Assembly: GCA_021812705.1 (NCBI GenBank)
Contig: JAKAMT010000005.1
Coordinates: forward strand, 1-44,887
Source: Bacteroidota bacterium
Lineage (GTDB): Bacteria > Bacteroidota > Ignavibacteria > Ignavibacteriales > Melioribacteraceae
Length of the DNA: 44,887 nucleotides
Reading direction: 5' to 3'
Under the pieces are notes generated by a model. That model was not told the DNA's origin, did no database searches, and saw only the letters and a list, made by a program, of their open reading frames with translations. Both the position numbers and the translations under genes were made by a program. This document shows positions 36,632 through 44,887 of the stretch, one piece after another. The stretch's first letter is position 1. Each line of letters opens with the position of its first letter.

Positions 36632-38712
36632 TTATAAACGATTTTCCAATCTATCTGTTTTGCCTGTTCCGAAACAATTTTAATTTCTCTCATTTGCCCC
36701 TCTTTAGAGGAACCAATAAATTTTACTCCCTCGCATAAAAATTCACTGAATGAAAAATTTTCCGGTTCATAGATATAGATCGAGTAGGGGTCATTTGCAA
36801 CTAAATCCGACTTCCCCTCCAGCTCATTTTTATCCCAATGCAAATTCGCAATTTCCAATCCCCCGCATGAGATATGTCTGTTTGTCGCGATCAACTGGGG
36901 ATGTTTTAGATATTCCCTTATTGAGAATATTTGGCAGTTGAATTTTTTATCAATGCCGCCAGGGACAAAACCGTTTAAAAATTTTCCAATAAATTTTTTA
37001 CTCCAGAATTCAAAAACCAGAAATTCTTTTTCTTTGTCCAATCCGATTTTTGAAAAATCAATATAGTTTCTGCTTTCTCCCATTCTTCCGAGCACCACCC
37101 AGTTTCCGAAATTTCTGTTCAGTTCAAGGAGAAACAGATCGTACGGCGTAGCGCGGCTTGCATCAAAAACTCTCGCGCCGTCGCCGCTCATTTCATAGTC
37201 AACTCTGCTTAATTGATTTGAACGGGAGGGGTCGACATCATATATCTGAGTCGGACGCATCGAAAGCACAGGTATGGAACGAATGGCAGCTTCGGCGACC
37301 GGCGTATAATATTTCTCCGGATTGTCTGTGAGCATGAAGAGAGAGCCGGTTAATGAAACGGCGCTGCAGGATCTGTACGCTTCCCTTTCCGACAATTCAA
37401 TGTGGTCGGGATCGTTTTTCCAAATTACATTATTGAATGAATTATACTGTGCTAGCGACTCCCATCCGAATCCGTCGCCGCCTATTCTGCATCCGTCAAC
37501 CAATCCTATCAATTCAGGACGTATTCCCCAGCATGCAAGCAGAAAAGATTCTTTAGTTTCTTTCCTCACGGATTTCACGATATCCCTGAATACTTCAACG
37601 CGGTCAAGATTTTTATTTTTGAAATATTCGCTGTAGCTGTTGTATCCTTCATAACGCAAATGGCGCAGTGCGTCGAGCTTAAAATAGTTCCATCCCATTT
37701 CTTTAAAGCCGCTGTAGACCGGTGATATCAATTTTTCAAGTGTAGCTTTATTCGAGCCGTCCATAATATAACCGACCCATCTACCGTAAGCGGGATTGCT
37801 TTCCGCATCGGGCACAAAATAATTTTTATATTTGAACGCAGCTTCTTTATCGGCAAAGCTAACATTCGTCCAGATTCCTGGTATTAATCCCTTGCCGGAA
37901 ATATATTGAGCAAGATTTTTCATGCCCGATGGAAATTTCTTATTTCCATTCAGCCAGGTCTCCGGCATTCCGATAGGATTTTTCTGGTAACCGTCATCTA
38001 TCTGAATATATTCCGCGCCGAACGGTTTTAATTTTTCAGAAATTACATCGGCCGCATGATGAATTTTTTCTTCGTCAATCTTGTCAAAATAAGCGAACCA
38101 GGAACACCATCCGGCCACGGATTTATCCCACACTTTATAATTCCACGGTTCAAAATATTTTAATCCCCTGTGCTTCTGATAAAATCTTGGTCTGAATCTG
38201 ATGGGAATTTCAGTTCCCGTAATTTTGATTCTGAAAATATTTTTCGACTCTGACGATTCAACAGGTTCGATCTTTACATTCGCCGGATAATCGACAGAGA
38301 GGACAAAATCAAATTTGCGGTCATAGAGAGCTCGATTTAAAAGACTGCGGCTCAAACCGCTTGAATTGCGGACGAAATCGTCATCGTCATTTATCTTCCT
38401 GTCAACCTCGCACGGAAATGATTCTTTCGTCCCTTCAATTATTCCTGTAAGAGTAACGGGCTTTCTGCTTTTCGCAGTAAATATGAAAAGCTGATTTACA
38501 ATTTCATTATCGCTTCCCGAAACTTCCCTGCAGACGATCTCCTCATTCTCAGAAAAATTTCCTTTAAGAACTGAAGAACCGTTATAAGATATTTCAACGA
38601 AATTCTTTTTCAACTCCATTTTCGAAAATGAATTGGGCGGAACCGGCGATTGTGCCGGCTGACCAAAGATCACCCCGTTAATGAGCGAAAGAATTAATAG
38701 ATATTTTTTCAT
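36628..38712 (-). CDS. GH36-like alpha-galactosidase/melibiase superfamily protein
   Basis: VAGWCSWFAYFDKI, AEYIQIDDGYQK, WNYFKLDALRH, LACWGIRPELIGLVDGCRIGGD. Confidence 0.8.
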   Translation of the reverse strand: MKKYLLILSLINGVIFGQPAQSPVPPNSFSKMELKKNFVEISYNGSSVLKGNFSENEEIVCREVSGSDNEIVNQLFIFTAKSRKPVTLTGIIEGTKESFPCEVDRKINDDDDFVRNSSGLSRSLLNRALYDRKFDFVLSVDYPANVKIEPVESSESKNIFRIKITGTEIPIRFRPRFYQKHRGLKYFEPWNYKVWDKSVAGWCSWFAYFDKIDEEKIHHAADVISEKLKPFGAEYIQIDDGYQKNPIGMPETWLNGNKKFPSGMKNLAQYISGKGLIPGIWTNVSFADKEAAFKYKNYFVPDAESNPAYGRWVGYIMDGSNKATLEKLISPVYSGFKEMGWNYFKLDALRHLRYEGYNSYSEYFKNKNLDRVEVFRDIVKSVRKETKESFLLACWGIRPELIGLVDGCRIGGDGFGWESLAQYNSFNNVIWKNDPDHIELSEREAYRSCSAVSLTGSLFMLTDNPEKYYTPVAEAAIRSIPVLSMRPTQIYDVDPSRSNQLSRVDYEMSGDGARVFDASRATPYDLFLLELNRNFGNWVVLGRMGESRNYIDFSKIGLDKEKEFLVFEFWSKKFIGKFLNGFVPGGIDKKFNCQIFSIREYLKHPQLIATNRHISCGGLEIANLHWDKNELEGKSDLVANDPYSIYIYEPENFSFSEFLCEGVKFIGSSKEGQMREIKIVSEQAKQIDWKIVYK

Positions 38713-38727
38713 TCGAGCCTCTAAAAA

Positions 38728-40092
38728 TTAGCGGATAGGTGCAGGCCAAGAAGGCAAGCTCAAATGCCCCTCCTCATCAACTGATTGAACAGCGAAGAAA
38801 TAATTATCTTTTGAATACGGAAGTGTAATTTCATTCTTTTCGGTGAAAAATTTCTTCTCCCACATCGGCTGGAATGTTTCTCTCATTAGAATGAAATATC
38901 CTTGCGGTGATTTGCCCGCGGGAGATTTCCATTTAAGAGTTGTGGAATTTCCGAGTCCGCTTACTACTATACCTGTATTAACAGGCTGCTGCGGCGCTAA
39001 AGCCAGACTGCTCAATACCGCCGCGTTTATTGATGCAATCTTTCGTGCATATTCAAAGTCCACGAACTCGGGGAGGTCGCCGAATTTCATTCCATTTTCG
39101 TCTCTCACATTCTGATGCTGATAGTCGTAGTTCTCATTCATTTCGCAAAAGCGGACTGCGGTGAATCCCTGCCTGTTAAACGGCGTATGGTCTCCGCCGC
39201 GCAGAAAGCGGTCGTTGCGGTAAATCAATTTAACTTCGATCTGATCCACATATTTTTCGCCCACTTCTTTTATGTACCGGGCTAGCTGGCGCGAGGGGCT
39301 GTCATTTTCAGCATTTGTAGACTGCCGTAAAACTTTTGCCGCATCCGTTTCAGACGCGGGAATGGATTCACTGAAGACACGCACATGCAGATTGTCTTTT
39401 AAAAGAGTTTCATTTGAAAATGAATTTCCGATCATATCATTGTTCAGCATCGCCACAACATTCCAATTCTCTTCTCTGGCTTTCTTTGCCAGAAAAGTAG
39501 AACCGTTCAATCCCTGTTCCTCTCCGGAGAATGCAACAAAAACAATTGTGCACGGAAATTTTTGCGGGCTCATAACCCGCACCAGTTCAATAACCGCAGA
39601 AACGCCGGATGCGTCATCATTTGCGCCAGGTGCAGTTCCAACAGAATCATTCGCCTCGCCGTTTCGTGAATCGAGATGGCCGCCTACAATGAATACCCTT
39701 TTATCTTCAGGATCGGTTCCCTTTAAAACTGCTATTACGTTTGTTAAAACCGTTTTCCGGGTCACCCTTCTGCCGTCCGGCTCAAGAATAAGCGTATCCA
39801 ATCTGACGCTCAATCTTCCGCCTGCCTGTGGAATATTTTTTTCGAATTCGCTCTTAACATAATTGCATGCAGCCCCAATTCCTTTTTCTTTGTCATTCCT
39901 TGTACTTAATGTGTGGCGCGTTTTAAAACCCACCATATTTCTCACATATTTTTCAAGATTGCCAGATGAAATCCCGTTCACAATGGCGCTGATCTTTGCG
40001 TCCCGCCCGGCGGCTAAATTCTGTGCTTCCATCTTAATAATTGAGCCGGATACCGCCAGGATCACAAAAAGTGCAAGTAAATATTTTTTCAT
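38728..40092 (-). CDS. M28 family metallopeptidase (aminopeptidase-like), secreted
   Basis: VFIVGGHLDSRNGEANDSVGTAPGANDDASGVSAVIEL, AFSGEEQGLNGSTFLA, GGDHTPFNRQGF. Confidence 0.93.
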   Translation of the reverse strand: MKKYLLALFVILAVSGSIIKMEAQNLAAGRDAKISAIVNGISSGNLEKYVRNMVGFKTRHTLSTRNDKEKGIGAACNYVKSEFEKNIPQAGGRLSVRLDTLILEPDGRRVTRKTVLTNVIAVLKGTDPEDKRVFIVGGHLDSRNGEANDSVGTAPGANDDASGVSAVIELVRVMSPQKFPCTIVFVAFSGEEQGLNGSTFLAKKAREENWNVVAMLNNDMIGNSFSNETLLKDNLHVRVFSESIPASETDAAKVLRQSTNAENDSPSRQLARYIKEVGEKYVDQIEVKLIYRNDRFLRGGDHTPFNRQGFTAVRFCEMNENYDYQHQNVRDENGMKFGDLPEFVDFEYARKIASINAAVLSSLALAPQQPVNTGIVVSGLGNSTTLKWKSPAGKSPQGYFILMRETFQPMWEKKFFTEKNEITLPYSKDNYFFAVQSVDEEGHLSLPSWPAPIR

Positions 40093-40259
40093 TTTTTCTC
40101 CCGATGAAGATGCTTTTTAAAGAACTCAATTACAAAATAAGCCAATTTTGTTAGTAAGGAAAGCCGCCGTTTCTATTTTTCAATTCGCAATAAATATCTT
40201 TGAGCAATAAATGATTAAAGCTATTTTGTATTGTGTTAATCAAAAAAACAGGTGACAAA

Positions 40260-42542
40260 ATGAGAAAGTTGTTATCTATTCCCTTTGCAGTTCTGCTTTT
40301 TTTCAATTCAACAATCGCTCAAAACAGTCAGACAGTCAATTTTACTGAAGGATGGAAATTTAAAACGGGAGACAGCGCGGAATATTCTCTGCCCGGACTA
40401 AATGATTCGGACTGGGAGAAGATAAAAATCGATAGGAACTGGGAAGATCAGAGTCATGACAATTACGACGGTTTTGCATGGTACAGAATTAAGATATTAA
40501 TTCCATCTACTTTGAAAGAGGGAGCATTCTTAAAAGATTCGATAAAAATATTTTTAGGCAAGATTGACGATTATGATCAGGCATTCATCAACGGAAAAAT
40601 TTTCGGTGTTAACGGAAAGAATGTGAGAGCCGATTACAAGTCGGACGAAAATTTTATTCACGAGAGTCCGATTCCATGGAACAAGAACAGGGATTATGTT
40701 TTATCTGTGAATGATGATAGGATTCTTTGGGATGAAGAGAACGTAATTGCAGTCCGCGTTTATGATCAGGGCGGTGCCGGCGGGATGTTCAGCGGCGGCG
40801 CATATGCCAGCATGATCGATCTTAACGAATATCTCAAATGCGATTATGCAAAGACCCAGCTCAACCTTAAAGGAAATATTATTTCTAAATCCTTCTCACT
40901 CAGCAATGTTTCAGCTCTTTATCCTATTAAAGGTGAATTTAGAATAAAAGCTTCGGATAAGATTGACGGCAAAATATATTTTGAAAAATCTTTCGGTGCT
41001 GATTTAAAACCGGGCGGAATGCAGAACTATTCATATTCATTCAACGGAAAAAACAGACCGGTTTCTGTAAAATATATTTTTGAATACTCGCAAAGCAAAG
41101 CGGTGACGGAATTTTCTGAAGACGCTCCATACATATTAACACCGAAGGAATCGCCGCTTCCCAAGATCAACGGGGCAAAGGTTTACGGTCAAAGATCCAA
41201 TATGCCGTTTCTTTTTGCCATTGCCGCTTCCGGAAACAGACCGATGAGCTTTGATGCTGTTAACCTGCCGCCGGGATTAAAACTTGACAGGAAAAACGGA
41301 ATTATCAGCGGCAAAGTTGCGGAGGCGGGGATATATAAAGTAGGACTGACTGCAAAAAATAAACTCGGTTCTGCAAAAAGTGTTTTAAAAATAATCATCG
41401 GCAATAAAATTGCACTCACTCCTCCGATGGGCTGGAACAGTTGGAATGTATGGGGATTGACGGTCGATCAGAATAAAGTAATCGCTTCTGCAAAAGTTTA
41501 TAAAGAGAAAGGACTTATAAATCACGGATGGAGTTTTATCAACATAGATGACGGCTGGGAGATTCCCGGAAGGTCACCCGATCTGAAAAGAGATGCTGCA
41601 GGAAATATTTTATGCAATTCAAAATTTCCTGACATGAAGGCATTGGGAGACAGCATACACGCGCTTGGATTGAAATTCGGAATTTACAGTTCACCCGGAA
41701 CGCTTACATGCGGAGGCTACACAGCGAGCTATCAGCAAGAAATAAATGATGCGCGCTCTTATGCATCGTGGGGAATTGACTACTTAAAATATGACTGGTG
41801 TTCATACGACCGTATCGCGAAAGATCATTCATTGACGGAACTTAAAAAACCGTATCTGGTGATGAGAGATGCGCTTGATAATGTGGATCGTGATATTGTC
41901 TACAGTTTGTGCCAATACGGAATGGGAAAAGTTTGGGAATGGGGCGAAAGTGTCGGCGGAAATTTATGGCGAACTACAGGAGACATAACCGATACATGGG
42001 AAAGCCTAAAAGAGATAGGCTTCAGCCAGAAAGTGAACGCAAAGTTTGCACGGCCGGGGGCATGGAACGATCCTGATATGCTTATAGTCGGATGGGTGGG
42101 CTGGGGACCGAGCCTCCACCCAACCAGGCTTACGCCTGATGAGCAATACACTCACATAAGTTTGTGGAGCCTGTTATCAGCACCTCTTTTGATCGGATGT
42201 GATCTTACCCGGCTGGACGAGTTTACACTAAACCTGCTCACCAACGACGAAGTGATAGCTCTCAATCAGGATCCGCTTGGCAAACAGGCGATTCAGAAAT
42301 ATGACAAGGATGGCATTCAAATATGGATAAAGGATTTAGAGGATGGAAGCAAAGCGGTGGGAATTTTTAATCTCGGCACTGCAGCGCAAAAATTTTCTTT
42401 CAACTTTTCAGATTTCAATCTGCCCAGTAGATTAATGGTGCGCGATTTGTGGAGGCAAAAAGATCTCGGCTCATTCGGCGGAAAATTCGAAACTGCGATT
42501 GCATCCCACGGAGTCACTCTTATCAAGCTGCAGACAAATTAA
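40260..42542 (+). CDS. GH27 alpha-galactosidase with N-terminal beta-sandwich and putative Ig-like domain
   Basis: LTPPMGWNSWNVWGLTV, INIDDGWE, GIDYLKYDWCSYD, GAWNDPDMLIVGW; ATG at 40260 preferred over the listed GTG at 40233 (aggtga upstream). Confidence 0.92.
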   Translation: MRKLLSIPFAVLLFFNSTIAQNSQTVNFTEGWKFKTGDSAEYSLPGLNDSDWEKIKIDRNWEDQSHDNYDGFAWYRIKILIPSTLKEGAFLKDSIKIFLGKIDDYDQAFINGKIFGVNGKNVRADYKSDENFIHESPIPWNKNRDYVLSVNDDRILWDEENVIAVRVYDQGGAGGMFSGGAYASMIDLNEYLKCDYAKTQLNLKGNIISKSFSLSNVSALYPIKGEFRIKASDKIDGKIYFEKSFGADLKPGGMQNYSYSFNGKNRPVSVKYIFEYSQSKAVTEFSEDAPYILTPKESPLPKINGAKVYGQRSNMPFLFAIAASGNRPMSFDAVNLPPGLKLDRKNGIISGKVAEAGIYKVGLTAKNKLGSAKSVLKIIIGNKIALTPPMGWNSWNVWGLTVDQNKVIASAKVYKEKGLINHGWSFINIDDGWEIPGRSPDLKRDAAGNILCNSKFPDMKALGDSIHALGLKFGIYSSPGTLTCGGYTASYQQEINDARSYASWGIDYLKYDWCSYDRIAKDHSLTELKKPYLVMRDALDNVDRDIVYSLCQYGMGKVWEWGESVGGNLWRTTGDITDTWESLKEIGFSQKVNAKFARPGAWNDPDMLIVGWVGWGPSLHPTRLTPDEQYTHISLWSLLSAPLLIGCDLTRLDEFTLNLLTNDEVIALNQDPLGKQAIQKYDKDGIQIWIKDLEDGSKAVGIFNLGTAAQKFSFNFSDFNLPSRLMVRDLWRQKDLGSFGGKFETAIASHGVTLIKLQTN

Positions 42543-42550
42543 TTTAAAAT

Positions 42551-42584
42551 AAAATCTCCCGTCGGAAAAAGATGGGAGATTTTT
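42551..42584. terminator. Bidirectional terminator between convergent genes
   Basis: AAAATCTCCC ... GGGAGATTTT inverted repeat with A/T tracts on both sides. Confidence 0.75.
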
Positions 42585-42593
42585 AAAATAGAT

Positions 42594-43187
42594 TTATCTC
42601 TGCTTTCTGCCAGGTCCGATCTTTTCTTTCAGTAGTTTTGTATGAAAGCTGTCGATTTTGTGAACATAATTAATTGTTTCTTCATGTCTCCAGCCGCGGA
42701 CTTCGGGTGCAATCTGCTTAATATTCTGCCAGGCGTTATGATCCAAATTTTTGTCCTTAGCTTTTGACTGGGCTTTCATTATTGTGCCGCGGCCCGCGTT
42801 GTAGCTTCCGAAAGTGAATCGCTGTTTTTCTGAATCGGGAGAAATTTCTTTCCAGTTATTCCACAGGATCCGGTCGTAATAAATTCCGCCGGCAATATTC
42901 CATTCGGGATCATTAATGTTCTGGAAATCGGGATTGCGGCTTTGAATCTCCGCGAATGTTGAAGGCATCAGCTGCATCAGGCCATGCGCGCCGACCTGGC
43001 TTTCCGCATCGGGTGAAAGACCGCTTTCGGCTATCCCCTGTGCTTTGAATATTTTCCAGTCGAATCCCGGTCCGAAAAATCTTTTACTGTATTTGCGGAA
43101 GGTATCGTCATACTTCGATTGAGAATTCTGAGCAGCCAATTCGAGTGTAAAGAGAAACAGAACAAAAAGTACAAAACCCCGTTTCAA
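42594..43187 (-). CDS. Lytic transglycosylase (SLT domain)
   Basis: IAESGLSPDAESQVGAHGLMQLMPSTF, GSYNAGRGTI. Confidence 0.9.
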   Translation of the reverse strand: MKRGFVLFVLFLFTLELAAQNSQSKYDDTFRKYSKRFFGPGFDWKIFKAQGIAESGLSPDAESQVGAHGLMQLMPSTFAEIQSRNPDFQNINDPEWNIAGGIYYDRILWNNWKEISPDSEKQRFTFGSYNAGRGTIMKAQSKAKDKNLDHNAWQNIKQIAPEVRGWRHEETINYVHKIDSFHTKLLKEKIGPGRKQR

Positions 43188-43387
43188 TTTAGTGAACCGC
43201 CGATTATGATCGCTATCGCAATAAATAACGCGGCGATGAAAATAGATACAGCGATATTCCCCTTTTTCAGTTCATCTTCGAAATTGATCTTCGGCGATAA
43301 TTTATCGAATGCTTTGTAGGAGAGAAACATCAGCACAACACCCAGCGCCGCGTAGAAAAAATTGATTCCGATAATACTCCACTCCAT
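43184..43387 (-). CDS. DUF350-like small membrane protein
   Basis: 67 aa, two TM helices, FDKLSPKINFEDELKKGNIAVSIFIAALFIAIAIIIGGSL. Confidence 0.75.
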   Translation of the reverse strand: MEWSIIGINFFYAALGVVLMFLSYKAFDKLSPKINFEDELKKGNIAVSIFIAALFIAIAIIIGGSLN

Positions 43388-43473
43388 TTTTAACTCCGTT
43401 AATGTTACATTGAACTTAATTAAATAAACAATTCAAATTCAAGTAGAATCATTTTAGGAAAGTGGAATCGGAA

Positions 43474-44160
43474 TCAGCTCTCGTCCGCCGGATTTATTTC
43501 TTCATTCAATTTAGGATGCGAAACAATTCTTGCCTGAACAAAGAACAAAAGATTCTCGGCAATATTTGTTGCATGGTCTGCAAGGCGTTCTATATTTCTG
43601 GTCAGCACAATCAGGTGCGAACACGGTTCAACAAGAGACGGGTTTTTCTGCATCTTATCCACAAGGAATTTGAAGATAAGTTTGTTCAGAGTGTCAACTT
43701 TATCATCGCTTACAAGAACAGCATCAGACAGTTCAACATTGCCGTTGATAAAGGAATCGATTGCCTTCTTCAGCATTTCTTTTGATTCCCGGCCCATTTC
43801 TAATATCTGCGATTCTTCAATGAGTGAATGATATTCGCCCGTTTTTTTCACTCTTTGAGAAATGTTAACCGCTATATCTCCGCATCTTTCCAGTTGTTTG
43901 TTTATCATAAGCGCGGAAATTATAAATCTCAAATCTCCGGCGACCGGCTGAAAGAGAGCAAGGATATTTTCACACTGGAGAGTTATAAGATTATCATAAG
44001 CGTCAATTTCTTTATCTTTAGCTTTGATCCCCTTGCAAAGTTCAACGTTGCCGGTCTCCAAAGCGCGGAATGCCTGATCAACCTGCTCGTCAACCAGTGA
44101 TGCCATTTTAACGAGATTGGTTTTGAGTTTGGTAATCTCGTTTGAAAAATATTCTTTCAT
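43474..44160 (-). CDS. phoU: Phosphate transport system regulator PhoU
   Basis: Two PhoU repeats: VDEQVDQAFRALETGN..KAKDKEIDAYDNLI and NIERLADHATNIAENLLF. Confidence 0.95.
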   Translation of the reverse strand: MKEYFSNEITKLKTNLVKMASLVDEQVDQAFRALETGNVELCKGIKAKDKEIDAYDNLITLQCENILALFQPVAGDLRFIISALMINKQLERCGDIAVNISQRVKKTGEYHSLIEESQILEMGRESKEMLKKAIDSFINGNVELSDAVLVSDDKVDTLNKLIFKFLVDKMQKNPSLVEPCSHLIVLTRNIERLADHATNIAENLLFFVQARIVSHPKLNEEINPADES

Positions 44161-44178
44161 TTCATACTCCTTATTAAA

Positions 44179-44887
44179 TTATCCGAACCGTCCTCGTATA
44201 TAATCCTCGGTCTGCTGTTTTTCCGGGGATGTAAACATTTTTTTTGTATCGGAGAACTCGATCAGTTCCCCCATATAAAAAAATGCGGTATAGTCGCTTA
44301 CGCGGGCAGCCTGCTGCATATTATGCGTCACAATAATTATTGTGTAATTATTTTTCAGTTCAAAAATCAGATCTTCTATTTTTGTGGTTGAAATCGGATC
44401 GAGAGCGCTTGCCGGTTCATCCATAAGAATAACTTCGGGATTGACTGCGAGTGTTCTTGCGATACATAACCTTTGCTGCTGTCCGCCTGAAATGTTAACG
44501 CCGGAGTCATTCAGATTATTTTTAACTTCGTCCCACAATGCGGCCTGCTTCAAGCATTTTTCCACAATCGGCGCTATCTCTTTTTTATTCCGGATTCCGT
44601 TTAATCTCAAACCCGCAGCTACATTATTGAATATAGACATCGAAGGAAAGGGATTAGGTTTTTGAAAAACCATTCCGATTCTTTTACGAAGCAGAACGGG
44701 ATCAATTTTAGTAAGATCCTCCCGGTCCAGAAAAACAGATCCTTTGATAGTGCCACCCACCACTTCATGCATTCTATTCAAACTTCTTAAAAATGTTGAT
44801 TTACCGCATCCGGAAGGACCGATAATAGCCACAACCTTGTTTTTAGGAATCTCCAATGATACATTTTTCAGAACCTGGTTCTTGCCG
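44179..44887 (-). CDS. pstB: Phosphate ABC transporter ATP-binding protein PstB, N-terminus beyond window
   Basis: [51 protein letters not shown]; reading frame continues [14 protein letters not shown] to the window edge. Confidence 0.95.
   Translation of the reverse strand, partial: GKNQVLKNVSLEIPKNKVVAIIGPSGCGKSTFLRSLNRMHEVVGGTIKGSVFLDREDLTKIDPVLLRKRIGMVFQKPNPFPSMSIFNNVAAGLRLNGIRNKKEIAPIVEKCLKQAALWDEVKNNLNDSGVNISGGQQQRLCIARTLAVNPEVILMDEPASALDPISTTKIEDLIFELKNNYTIIIVTHNMQQAARVSDYTAFFYMGELIEFSDTKKMFTSPEKQQTEDYIRGRFG

Noticed and set aside
39272-39862. 196-aa plus-strand ORF opposite the M28 peptidase
   Set aside because: Antisense shadow of a well-supported peptidase gene with catalytic motifs
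40233-40259. Upstream GTG start for the GH27 gene
   Set aside because: ATG at 40260 is followed by a typical signal peptide (MRKLLSIPFAVLLFFNSTIAQ) and has a nearby aggtga RBS
1-44887. rRNA, tRNA and complete transposase genes
   Set aside because: None recognised on reading either strand; a tRNAscan or Rfam search would be needed to exclude small RNAs

Overview
The 44.9 kb window looks like a chromosomal region from the Bacteroidota/Ignavibacteriota lineage. That is inferred from T9SS-type C-terminal domains with 'NFPNPFNPxT' motifs, TonB/OMP-type proteins and gene style. The central feature (about 8.36-18.83 kb) is a complete type I-C CRISPR-Cas locus in the order cas5c-cas8c-cas7c-cas3-[DinD/BRO-N-like gene]-cas4-cas1-cas2, followed by an array of 19 repeats of 32 bp (GTCGCGCTCCACACGAGCGCGTGGATTGAAAC) and 18 distinct spacers. 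The most interesting points are: (i) a DinD/BRO-N-like gene separating the interference and adaptation modules, preceded by a terminator, a truncated gene relic and clustered ACAACT/AGTTGT inverted repeats; (ii) an in-frame internal start with a strong Shine-Dalgarno in cas8c, predicted to give a 120-aa Cas11c; (iii) a distal array end in which the last repeat is broken at a hairpin-rich 144-bp segment, followed by a decayed repeat relic. Flanking regions hold an acyl-CoA synthetase (partial), thioredoxin, a histidine kinase/response regulator with two tandem stand-alone MEDS-domain proteins, a cytochrome c maturation cluster (ccmC, an unlisted ccmD-like ORF, a Cys-type ccmE, ccmF), a PP2C phosphatase and anti-sigma-type kinase, secreted glycosidases and peptidases, msrA, and the end of a pst/phoU operon. 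All calls were made by reading the sequence and supplied translations; no database searches were run.
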